This document shows, piece by piece, positions 1 through 5,188 of a stretch of DNA of 5,490 bases. Below the pieces are notes generated by a model. The model was not told the origin of the DNA and did not search any database. It saw only the letters and a program-made list of their open reading frames with translations. Origin of the DNA: Herpetosiphonaceae bacterium (GTDB lineage: Bacteria; Chloroflexota; Chloroflexia; Chloroflexales; Kallotenuaceae); contig JASKZZ010000561.1 in NCBI GenBank assembly GCA_030147335.1, positions 1 through 5,490 of the forward strand. Reading direction: 5' to 3'. Numbering within the stretch: position 1 is the stretch's first letter; the number at the start of each line of letters is the position of its first letter. The translations under genes and the position numbers were made by a program.

Positions 1-573
1 GGTATTGGAACATCATCACGCGTACTTCCCGAACGTTATGGAGGGTGGACTGTTGGTGTTTTAGTGCAAGCAAATCACGGCGCCCGGCATCGGTTAACTA
101 TTGACGGCGTTCCCGTTGGACGCGAACTCGACGTTAAAACAATACCACTTCCACGCTTCGATATTCCCGCGGGAGCCGGTTCCATTATCGTAATCATCGC
201 CACTGATGCACCATTGCTACCGTTGCAGTGTCGACGCCTTGCACAACGAGCAACAATCGGGATTGCCCGGACGGGAGGCATTGGCGAAAATAGTAGTGGT
301 GATTTGTTCTTGGCCTTCGCAATTGGGAACCGTTCGCTCACCGGATCAGCACAACAGCATGTTATTCATGTTCGGTCAGTCGTCAATGATGCAATGACGC
401 CATTATTTGAAGCGGCTGCTGATGCAACTGAGGAGGCAATTGTGAATGCGCTCTGCGCGGCAACGACGATGGTTGGGGTTGATGGTAGAACAGCGTATAA
501 GCTTCCACTCGATCAACTACAAACAATGATGCAGCGTTATCAAAGCGGAAGCAAGGGTGTATCGCCCACATGA
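1..573 (+). CDS. S58-family peptidase (DmpA / L-aminopeptidase D-esterase type), 3' part
   Basis: The reading frame is open from the first base, so the gene starts outside the window; the last 190 codons are present. The family consists of N-terminal-nucleophile aminopeptidases that cleave themselves into two chains and remove N-terminal residues from small peptides, amides or esters. The start of the visible frame reads GIGTSSRVLPERYGG, followed by VGVLVQANHG and a DGVPVGREL stretch, all typical of the family just before the cleavage site. The nucleophile is the Ser of GSIIVIIATDAPL (Ser codon at 181-183), expected to be freed by cleavage after the preceding Gly. About 130 residues follow, close to the roughly 125-residue small chain of DmpA. 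Thirty-eight and forty residues later lie the Ser and Asp of NSSGD (codons 295-297 and 301-303), matching the spacing of the Ser and Glu active-site residues I recall for the related enzyme BapA; Asp for Glu is a conservative change. No frameshift is seen. Its natural substrate cannot be read from the sequence, and no link to the sugar genes is evident. Confidence 0.9.
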   Translation, partial: GIGTSSRVLPERYGGWTVGVLVQANHGARHRLTIDGVPVGRELDVKTIPLPRFDIPAGAGSIIVIIATDAPLLPLQCRRLAQRATIGIARTGGIGENSSGDLFLAFAIGNRSLTGSAQQHVIHVRSVVNDAMTPLFEAAADATEEAIVNALCAATTMVGVDGRTAYKLPLDQLQTMMQRYQSGSKGVSPT

Positions 574-592
574 ACGTATAGCCGTGCCGCAT

Positions 593-700
593 TCCCTCGC
601 CCTTGTTCGAGATCATGAGGCAGCATTTTGTTTGATTTTGCTTGATCATATGATGCCCGATATGAACGAATGGCAGCTCCGCCTTGAACACATGAATTAG
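593..700 (+). pseudogene. Decayed response-regulator receiver-domain fragment
   Basis: Read in the frame that ends at the TAG at 698-700, this stretch contains SLALVRDHEAAF followed by LILLDHMMPDMNEWQLRL. The second part closely matches the phospho-acceptor strand and loop of CheY-like receiver domains (typical form LILLDxMMPxMDGWELLRRLR), including the phosphorylatable Asp, the MMP turn and the Trp/Leu of the next helix. The first part fits the preceding helix (EALxLLREHxPD). The fragment covers only about 35 of some 120 receiver residues. The N-terminal acidic DD pair and the later Thr/Ser and Lys positions are absent, there is no start codon with a ribosome-binding site, and a stop cuts the frame. 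The usual DG after the MMP loop is NE. The frame can be extended upstream to 530 without a stop, but that part overlaps the peptidase gene and shows no receiver likeness. It is best read as a relic; chance resemblance is possible but less likely given the run of matches. Confidence 0.5.
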
Positions 701-744
701 GTAAAGCAGGAAAGCTGTGTGTAGTGGGCAGACGGCATAGTTAA

Positions 745-763
745 CATACCGAACTAAGGTATG
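745..763. repeat. 6-bp inverted repeat (small hairpin or operator-like)
   Basis: CATACC (745-750) and GGTATG (758-763) are perfect inverted copies separated by seven bases. No T-run follows on either strand, so it is not a standard terminator. It lies about 100 bases upstream of the ROK -35 box, so an operator role is possible but unsupported. Confidence 0.3.
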
Positions 764-769
764 ATAGTA

Positions 770-808
770 ACCACGTTTCAAATATCTATGCGCCTTACCA
801 CGTTTCAA
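770..808 (+). repeat. 12-base direct repeat, two copies 27 bases apart
   Basis: ACCACGTTTCAA occurs exactly at 770-781 and again at 797-808. The GTTTCAA end resembles a half-site of LacI-type operators, but no matching other half is present. The two copies sit 55-90 bases upstream of the ROK promoter, so they could be regulator half-sites or the trace of a local duplication. Two copies are too few for a CRISPR array. Confidence 0.4.
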
Positions 809-815
809 TGCTTAT

Positions 816-832
816 AGCTATGGCAGCTATGG
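816..832 (+). repeat. Tandem 8-base direct repeat
   Basis: AGCTATGG occurs at 816-823 and 825-832 with a single C between, giving a 9-base period. The first copy overlaps the 8-base palindrome ATAGCTAT (814-821). It may be simple slippage or part of a protein-binding region upstream of the ROK promoter. Confidence 0.3.
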
Positions 833-861
833 ATTTCACTTGATTCTCCCGAAATACGCGC

Positions 862-891
862 TTGACAATCCAGCTTCATAGATGGTATAAC
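862..891 (+). promoter_or_regulatory. Sigma70-type promoter for the ROK gene
   Basis: A perfect TTGACA -35 box (862-867) is followed after 18 bases by TATAAC (886-891), which matches five of six -10 consensus positions. Transcription would start near 898, leaving an untranslated leader of about 25 bases before the ATG at 923. A short inverted repeat, CTAA and TTAG around TAC (904-914), lies between the start point and the ATG and could be an autoregulatory site, though it is weak. Confidence 0.7.
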
Positions 892-922
892 CACAAATAC
901 TTTCTAATACTTAGTTATAAAG

Positions 923-2194
923 ATGCAGCCTCCCATGAATGGATCAACTAGCACATTTTTGGCGGGCAAGGCAGCAGGCGATATTCGCCGTCATAATCGT
1001 TCAGTTGTATTAGAGCTGGTGCGAACACAGGGGCCAATCTCTCGGGCTGCATTAGCACGAGCTGGACGACTCAGCATGCCGGCGGTTATGGATATCGTCG
1101 GGGTACTGATCGAGGAAGGATTGGTGCGCGAGGTTGGCGTTGGGCCATCTTCCGGCGGCAGACGCCCTATGCTTGTGGAAGTTATACCCGAAGCCCATTG
1201 TGCTATCGGCATTGAAGTTGGCGCGCGAACTATTCGTGCAGTTGTAACAGATCTCCATGCAGTAGTTCAGCAGCGGGTGCATGCGGCATCAGAAATGATG
1301 CATGGGCCGGATGCTTTGCTGTCGCAGCTACGCGATGTATTGGACCAAACACTTCACCAGCATACACAGGGCTTTGGCAGTATTTTAGGTATCGGATTAG
1401 CGCTTCCTGGACCAATTTTGCTATCAACAGCGCAAAGTTTCAGTCCACCAAGCTATCCAGGATGGGGCGCAATCAAGCTCGGCGAGTGGGTCGCATCCGA
1501 GTTTGGCTTGCCGGTCATTGTAGAAAACGACGCGAAGGCCGCCGCACTGGGAGAATCGTTGTATGGCGCTGGACGTGGTGTGCGCAATCTGTTTTGCGTC
1601 ATCGCACATCGCGGGGTTGGTGGCGCGGCGATTATTGGCGGCGATTTGTACCGTGGCGCGGATGGCGGCGCAGGTGAGATCGGGCATATGCTGATTGATC
1701 CGGCGGGTCCTCAGTGTGGCTGTGGTCGATACGGTTGCTTGGAAGCATTTGTTGGTCGCGCTGCTATTGCTGAACGTGCGGTTCGGGCACTGAAGCTTGC
1801 AGGGTACTCAGACCTTGACGGTCATCCACTAACAACCCTCAATACTGAACATGTCGTTGAGGCGGGTTTGGGTGGTCACAGCGTTGCTCGTGATGTGCTT
1901 GCCGAAACCGGGCGATATCTTGGTATCGGCGTGGCCAACATCGTTAATCTATTCAATCCCGAGCTTGTTATTCTTGGCGGTGCAACCATGCGAGCAGGTG
2001 AGCTTGTGCTACAGCCAGTACGTCAGGTCGCCGAGCAGCGAGCACTACCTAGCCTGGGTCCGCATGTACGAATTGTGCCAAGTACACTAGGTCACGATGT
2101 AAGCGCGATTGGCGCGGCAGCACTGGTATTACGTGAGCTATTTGTGCAAGGCATACACCAACGTTTGCCTATCACCACCGCCATTCACAAATAG
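923..2194 (+). CDS. ROK-family transcriptional regulator (NagC/Mlc/XylR type)
   Basis: This 423-residue protein has the size and layout of ROK repressors, which bind DNA through an N-terminal winged helix-turn-helix and a sugar or sugar phosphate through a kinase-like domain. Residues about 25-72 form the DNA-binding part (NRSVVLELVRTQGPISRAAL, then the LIEEGLVREVG wing). A GIGLALPGPI stretch lies at 156-165 and END at 201-203, so the Asp used as base in ROK kinases is present. The sugar-contacting ExGH is at 252-255. The ROK zinc cluster follows, with His255 and Cys265, Cys267 and Cys272 in CGCGRYGCLE. ELVILGG is at 347-353. The N-terminal phosphate loop is GIEVGARTIRA instead of DxGxT, as expected of a regulator and not a sugar kinase. 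No good ribosome-binding site precedes the ATG at 923; the in-frame ATG at 935 is an alternative, and the helix-turn-helix is complete with either. Its position directly before mglBAC suggests it controls sugar uptake; the effector and the sign of control are not visible. Confidence 0.92.
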   Translation: MQPPMNGSTSTFLAGKAAGDIRRHNRSVVLELVRTQGPISRAALARAGRLSMPAVMDIVGVLIEEGLVREVGVGPSSGGRRPMLVEVIPEAHCAIGIEVGARTIRAVVTDLHAVVQQRVHAASEMMHGPDALLSQLRDVLDQTLHQHTQGFGSILGIGLALPGPILLSTAQSFSPPSYPGWGAIKLGEWVASEFGLPVIVENDAKAAALGESLYGAGRGVRNLFCVIAHRGVGGAAIIGGDLYRGADGGAGEIGHMLIDPAGPQCGCGRYGCLEAFVGRAAIAERAVRALKLAGYSDLDGHPLTTLNTEHVVEAGLGGHSVARDVLAETGRYLGIGVANIVNLFNPELVILGGATMRAGELVLQPVRQVAEQRALPSLGPHVRIVPSTLGHDVSAIGAAALVLRELFVQGIHQRLPITTAIHK

Positions 2195-2212
2195 CAGAAC
2201 ATCCTTTATACT
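2184..2212 (+). promoter_or_regulatory. Candidate mgl promoter overlapping the ROK stop codon
   Basis: TTCACA (2184-2189) and TATACT (2207-2212) are separated by exactly 17 bases, and each matches five of six sigma70 consensus positions. The -35 box lies in the last codons of the ROK gene. Transcription would start near 2219, giving mglB a leader of about 290 bases. I found no promoter of comparable quality nearer to mglB; an AATACT at 2349-2354 lacks a good -35 partner. Readthrough from the ROK promoter is also possible, because no terminator separates the genes. Confidence 0.5.
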
Positions 2213-2248
2213 CTTTTTTCATCTTGTTCATATTCCCCGAAGGGGGGT

Positions 2249-2298
2249 GATCAACGCAAAGAAGCGGAGCCGTTCAACTAGTCGGTCGATGGTTGATC
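2249..2298. repeat. 7-bp inverted repeat, candidate operator region
   Basis: GATCAAC (2249-2255) and GTTGATC (2292-2298) are perfect inverted copies 36 bases apart. A near copy, GTTCAAC (2272-2278), lies between them and continues as GTTCAACTAG. GATCAACTAG also occurs at 942-951, just inside the ROK gene and downstream of its promoter. That could mean a shared site for the regulator. Against it, GATCAACTA also occurs at 511-519 inside the peptidase coding sequence, so chance is a serious alternative. Confidence 0.3.
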
Positions 2299-2305
2299 GT
2301 GCAAT

Positions 2306-2350
2306 GAGGAGCAACAATGCATGTTGCGTACACATGTGATGATTCATTAA
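2306..2350 (+). promoter_or_regulatory. Ribosome-binding site with 9-codon mini-ORF in the mgl leader
   Basis: GAGGAG at 2306-2311 is as good a ribosome-binding site as that of mglB. Two ATGs follow. The ATG at 2321 has a nine-base spacer and opens a 9-codon frame, MLRTHVMIH, ending with TAA at 2348-2350. The ATG at 2317 has a five-base spacer and opens a 93-codon frame that runs into mglB in another frame and resembles no family I know. Both ATGs lie within the inverted repeat GCAACA (2311-2316) and TGTTGC (2322-2327), which as RNA would fold over the initiation region. A leader peptide is possible; the alternative is a chance Shine-Dalgarno match in non-coding sequence. Confidence 0.3.
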
Positions 2351-2503
2351 TACTACTTTCCTGCTACATCCCTCACAAGCTCACATGCAGACAGTTCTCA
2401 TGGAAAGCCCCAATCATTGCCATCGAACACACAAAACCCGAGCACGTAGTTTTACTCACATTGGCAGGGCAATTCCAGCCTTTGTCCAAGCCCTTAGTCC
2501 CCT

Positions 2504-2508
2504 GGAGG
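2504..2508 (+). promoter_or_regulatory. Strong ribosome-binding site of mglB
   Basis: GGAGG lies four bases before the ATG at 2513. It is the best Shine-Dalgarno match directly ahead of a recognised gene in the window and fixes the start of mglB, in keeping with a highly expressed binding protein. Confidence 0.85.
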
Positions 2509-2512
2509 ACAA

Positions 2513-3568
2513 ATGAAAAGCCTTATTCGATTAATCGTTCTTTGCTCAATGCTGGTAGTGGTTATTACCGGTTGTGGTTCGGCGGCAACTGGTACTGATT
2601 CTCAGGGTGCCGCAGCGTCGGGTGCTGCGGGTGGTGCTGCAACTGGTGCGTCAGACAAGACCGTAGGTGTTGCTGTTTACAAATTTGACGACACATTCAT
2701 GACTGCGGTTCGCAACTCGATCCAATCAGCGGCGCAAGGCAAAATCACGGTTGACGTTGTAGATAGCCAGAACGCCCAGCCGACACAGAACGATCAAGTC
2801 GACCTGTTCTTGTCCAAGAATTACGCCGCGCTAGCAATCAATCCGGTTGACCGCACAGCAGCGACATCAATTCTCGACAAGGCCAAAACGGCCAACGTTC
2901 CAGTTGTTTTTTTCAACCGCGAGCCACTGCCGGAAGACATGCAGAAATGGGACAAAGTGTATTACGTCGGCGCGAAAGCTGAAGAGTCGGGCACGATTCA
3001 AGGCCAGATCGCAGTTGATTATTGGAAGGCCAATCCCGCTGCCGACCGCAACGGCGACGGCAAAATCCAGTATGTCATGCTGACCGGCGAGCCGGGCCAC
3101 CAAGATGCTGAACTGCGTACAGAATACTCGGTCAAGGCAATTACCGACGCCGGTATTCAGGTCGAAGAGCTGGCTAAGGACACGGCCATGTGGGACCGCG
3201 TGCAAGGCCAGGAGAAGATGGCGGCGTTCCTTGGCTCACAGGGCGACAAGATCGAACTCGTGCTGGCGAACAACGACGACATGGCACTAGGCGCGATCGA
3301 AGCCCTCAAAGCAGCCGGCTATTTCAGCGGCGATAAGTTCATGCCTGTCGTTGGCGTGGATGCAACCGCTCCCGCTATGGAAGCGCTCAAGGCTAAGACC
3401 CTTGTCGGCACCGTGTTGAACGACGCCGAAAACCAGGGTAAGGCGACATTGGCGCTGGCAAATGCGCTTGCTCAAGGCCAAACACCGTCGAAAGAAACTA
3501 TTGGCTACGACATCACCGACGGCAAGTACGTTTGGGTGCCTTACCAGAAGGTTACGGAAGCTAAGTAA
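2513..3568 (+). CDS. mglB: Galactose/glucose-binding lipoprotein of the Mgl ABC transporter
   Basis: This 351-residue protein captures the sugar outside the cell and delivers it to MglAC. Residues 1-20 form a signal peptide ending in lipobox ITGC, so Cys21 should be lipidated and anchor the protein to the membrane; E. coli MglB is instead free in the periplasm. A Gly/Ala/Ser/Thr linker follows to about residue 48, then the periplasmic-binding-protein fold, beginning TVGVAVYKFDDTFM. By comparison with E. coli MglB from memory, the sugar contacts are all present: Asp60, Phe62, Asn135, His196, Asp198, Arg202, Trp227, Asn254, Asp283 and Asn303. The calcium loop is also kept as DRNGDGKIQ (178-186), with Glu248 as the distant ligand. 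D-galactose and D-glucose are therefore the best substrate predictions. The start is fixed by the strong ribosome-binding site and the signal peptide. A strong hairpin directly downstream probably makes mglB the most abundant product of the operon. Confidence 0.96.
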   Translation: MKSLIRLIVLCSMLVVVITGCGSAATGTDSQGAAASGAAGGAATGASDKTVGVAVYKFDDTFMTAVRNSIQSAAQGKITVDVVDSQNAQPTQNDQVDLFLSKNYAALAINPVDRTAATSILDKAKTANVPVVFFNREPLPEDMQKWDKVYYVGAKAEESGTIQGQIAVDYWKANPAADRNGDGKIQYVMLTGEPGHQDAELRTEYSVKAITDAGIQVEELAKDTAMWDRVQGQEKMAAFLGSQGDKIELVLANNDDMALGAIEALKAAGYFSGDKFMPVVGVDATAPAMEALKAKTLVGTVLNDAENQGKATLALANALAQGQTPSKETIGYDITDGKYVWVPYQKVTEAK

Positions 3569-3584
3569 GTTTCGGAGCCGAAAC
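3569..3584. repeat. 7-bp inverted repeat touching the mglB stop codon
   Basis: GTTTCGG (3569-3575) and CCGAAAC (3578-3584) are perfect inverted copies with AG between, beginning on the base after the mglB TAA. As RNA it can form a six-base-pair stem with a four-base loop. It lies four bases before the larger terminator-like hairpin; a 3'-end protecting structure or a protein site are both possible. Confidence 0.55.
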
Positions 3585-3587
3585 GTC

Positions 3588-3620
3588 GGGGTGTGGGTTT
3601 GCTCCACACCCCTTTTCTTT
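3588..3620 (+). terminator. Terminator-like hairpin between mglB and mglA
   Basis: GGGGTGTGG (3588-3596) and CCACACCCC (3604-3612) form a perfect nine-base-pair, GC-rich stem with a seven-base loop, followed at once by TTTTCTTT (3613-3620). This has all the parts of an intrinsic terminator. Because mglA and mglC lie directly downstream with no other clear promoter, it more likely acts as a partial terminator or a 3' stabiliser, allowing much mglB message and less of the full operon message. Confidence 0.85.
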
Positions 3621-3626
3621 AGCAAA

Positions 3627-3638
3627 GCTACGGGTAGC
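3627..3638. repeat. Short inverted repeat before the mglA start
   Basis: GCTAC (3627-3631) and GTAGC (3634-3638) are inverted copies around GG and end three bases before the mglA ATG. The only purine-rich stretch that could serve as a ribosome-binding site, CGGG at 3631-3634, falls in the loop. It may limit mglA translation, but the stem is short. Confidence 0.35.
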
Positions 3639-3641
3639 ACC

Positions 3642-5171
3642 ATGAACCAACACAACGAATACCTCCTGGAAATGCGCAACATCAATAAAGAGTTTCCTGG
3701 GGTTAAGGCACTGGACGATGTCTCGTTGAATGTCCGGCCCGGTACCGTACACGCGCTGATGGGCGAAAATGGCGCTGGTAAATCGACGCTGATGAAGATT
3801 TTATTCGGCTTGTACTCGGCGGATTCCGGTGAGATCCGTGTGAATGGTCAAGTCGTACGCTTTGATACTCCTCGCCAAGCACTGGATGCCGGTATTTCCA
3901 TGATCCATCAGGAGCTGCATCCAATTCCACATCGCAATGTTATGGAAAATATGTGGCTGGGGCGTTACCCACAGCGCAAGGTGGGACCACTTGGCTTTGT
4001 AGATCATGCCAAAATGTTTGCGGACACAAAGCGCCTCATGGACGACCTGGGAATGGACATTCATCCAGAAACGCGGGTAGGAGATTTGTCAGTCTCACAT
4101 ATCCAATCAATGGAAGTTGCGAAGGCCGTTTCGTACAACGCTAAAATTATTATCATGGATGAGCCAACGTCGTCGCTTACGGAAAGCGAAGTGACGCACT
4201 TGTTCAGAATTATTAATCGCCTGCGGCAACAGGGCGTGTCAATCATTTATATCTCCCACAAAATGGAGGAGATCTTAAGGATTGCCGATGATGTGTCGAT
4301 CATGCGCGACGGTAAATATGTCGGCACGTGGCCGGCCCGTGAGCTAACGACGAACTTGATTATTAGCCGCATGGTTGGGCGTGACCTTACGAACTTGTTT
4401 CCCGATAAAACGAACGAACCGGCTGAAACACTTATGAGCGTGCAGGGCTTATCCTCACCCCTGCCCAAAGCGTTCAAGAATGTATCGTTTGAGCTGCGCC
4501 GCGGTGAAATTCTCGGTATCGGGGGGTTAGTAGGAGCACAACGCACCGAACTAGTTGAGGCGATTTTCGGCCTGCGCTTAATGGAATCGGGCCGGATCGT
4601 GATCAATGGCCACGAGGTAACAATCGGTTCGCCGGTTGACGCCAAGCGACACAAAATTGCATTGCTGACCGAGGATCGCCGCGCGACAGGCATTATTCCG
4701 ATTATGTCGGTACACGACAACACGATTATTGCGAATTTACGCAGATATGCCAACGTGTTCGGCTTCATTAACTATCGTCGGGCTGGCAAAGACGTAGATG
4801 AGAACGTCAAGCGGCTGCGTGTCAAAACGCCAAATGTGCAAACGCCGATTGGTAATTTATCAGGTGGCAACCAGCAAAAGGTCTTGCTGGCTCGTTGGCT
4901 ACTCACCGAGCCTGACATCTTGATCTTGGACGAGCCTACTCGTGGGATTGACGTTGGCGCAAAATACGAAATTTATTCACTGATTATTGAGCTTGCGCGG
5001 CGTGGCAAAGGCGTAATCATGATCTCCTCCGAAATGCCTGAGCTTCTTGGTATTTCCGACCGTATCCTGGTGATGTGCGAAGGGCGTGTATCAGGTATTT
5101 TAGATCGTCAGGAAGCGAATCAGGAAAAGATCATGCACCTGGCGACTCAATTTATGGAACCTGTTGCTTGA
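3642..5171 (+). CDS. mglA: Galactose/methyl-galactoside ABC transporter ATPase MglA
   Basis: This 509-residue protein powers sugar import and sits on the inner face of the membrane with MglC. It is a CUT2-type double ATPase, close in length to E. coli MglA (506) and similar along its whole length. First half: Walker A GENGAGKST (41-49), Q-loop Gln90, signature LSVSHIQ (149-155), Walker B IIIMDEPTSSL (169-179) with Glu174, switch His206. Second half: degenerate Walker A GLVGAQRT (295-302) with Arg where Lys is usual, signature LSGGNQQ (406-412), Walker B ILILDEPTRGIDVG (426-439) with Glu431, and SSE (462-464) in place of the switch His. One strong and one weak ATP site is normal for this subfamily. 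The frame is open back to 3462 inside mglB, but the ATG at 3642 is chosen because the family homology (EYLLEMRNINKEFPGVKALD) begins just after it. The ribosome-binding site is poor. The gene follows mglB by 73 bases, a gap filled with inverted repeats, and precedes mglC by 17 bases. Confidence 0.96.
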   Translation: MNQHNEYLLEMRNINKEFPGVKALDDVSLNVRPGTVHALMGENGAGKSTLMKILFGLYSADSGEIRVNGQVVRFDTPRQALDAGISMIHQELHPIPHRNVMENMWLGRYPQRKVGPLGFVDHAKMFADTKRLMDDLGMDIHPETRVGDLSVSHIQSMEVAKAVSYNAKIIIMDEPTSSLTESEVTHLFRIINRLRQQGVSIIYISHKMEEILRIADDVSIMRDGKYVGTWPARELTTNLIISRMVGRDLTNLFPDKTNEPAETLMSVQGLSSPLPKAFKNVSFELRRGEILGIGGLVGAQRTELVEAIFGLRLMESGRIVINGHEVTIGSPVDAKRHKIALLTEDRRATGIIPIMSVHDNTIIANLRRYANVFGFINYRRAGKDVDENVKRLRVKTPNVQTPIGNLSGGNQQKVLLARWLLTEPDILILDEPTRGIDVGAKYEIYSLIIELARRGKGVIMISSEMPELLGISDRILVMCEGRVSGILDRQEANQEKIMHLATQFMEPVA

Positions 5172-5174
5172 GGT

Positions 5175-5180
5175 GAAAGG
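5175..5180 (+). promoter_or_regulatory. Ribosome-binding site of mglC
   Basis: GAAAGG lies eight bases before the ATG at 5189, within the 17-base gap after the mglA stop. It supports that ATG as the mglC start and tight coupling with mglA. Confidence 0.65.
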
Positions 5181-5188
5181 ACACATTT

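Larger units (their letters stand above)
574..922. other. 349-base gap between peptidase and ROK gene
   Basis: This stretch carries no intact gene. Its left third holds a decayed response-regulator fragment on the + strand. The middle holds a 6-bp inverted repeat (745-763), a 12-base direct repeat (770-781 and 797-808) and a tandem 8-base repeat (816-823 and 825-832). The right end holds a sigma70-type promoter for the ROK gene. I see no convincing intrinsic terminator after the peptidase gene: the 745-763 hairpin has no T-run after it. A long open frame on the - strand (383-808) overlaps the peptidase gene and looks like an antisense shadow. Confidence 0.6.
2195..2512 (+). other. 318-base ROK-mglB intergenic leader
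   Basis: No conserved gene is recognised here. The stretch contains most of the candidate mgl promoter, a short CCCC/GGGG hairpin around GAA (2235-2245) without a T-run, a long-range 7-bp inverted repeat (2249-2298), a 6-bp inverted repeat (2311-2327), the palindrome CACATGTG (2331-2338), a well-spaced ribosome-binding site at 2306-2311 with short frames behind it, and the strong mglB ribosome-binding site at its end. From about 2355 to 2500 I see nothing convincing beyond a distant ATTGCC/GGCAAT pairing. The T-run at 2213-2219 has no stem before it, so it is not a terminator for the ROK gene. Confidence 0.5.

Noticed and set aside
383..808. 141-residue open frame on the - strand spanning the peptidase end and the gap
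   Set aside because: It is antisense to a clear S58 peptidase and to the receiver relic, is rich in His, Tyr and Cys in no recognisable pattern, and has no family likeness.
770..808. CRISPR-like repeats (GTTTCAA ends)
   Set aside because: Only two 12-base copies with a 15-base interval; far too short and too few for a CRISPR array, and no cas genes are present.
2195..2247. Intrinsic terminator for the ROK gene
   Set aside because: The T-run at 2213-2219 has no stem before it, and the CCCC/GGGG hairpin at 2235-2245 has no T-run after it on the + strand.
2331..2350. CRP-type site suggested by CACATGTG and TGTGA
   Set aside because: The second half-site at the required spacing is missing; CACATGTG is a plain 8-base palindrome.
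2317..2598. 93-codon + strand frame with a good ribosome-binding site overlapping the start of mglB
   Set aside because: It runs 86 bases into mglB in another frame and its product resembles nothing known. The ribosome-binding site is reported separately as a possible leader-peptide signal.
3462..3641. Upstream extension of the mglA frame into mglB
   Set aside because: It would translate through the end of mglB and the terminator hairpin in another frame, and family homology begins only after the ATG at 3642.
4247..4768. 173-residue open frame on the - strand inside mglA
   Set aside because: It is the complement of a strongly conserved ATPase coding sequence and has no domain likeness; a shadow of mglA codon usage.
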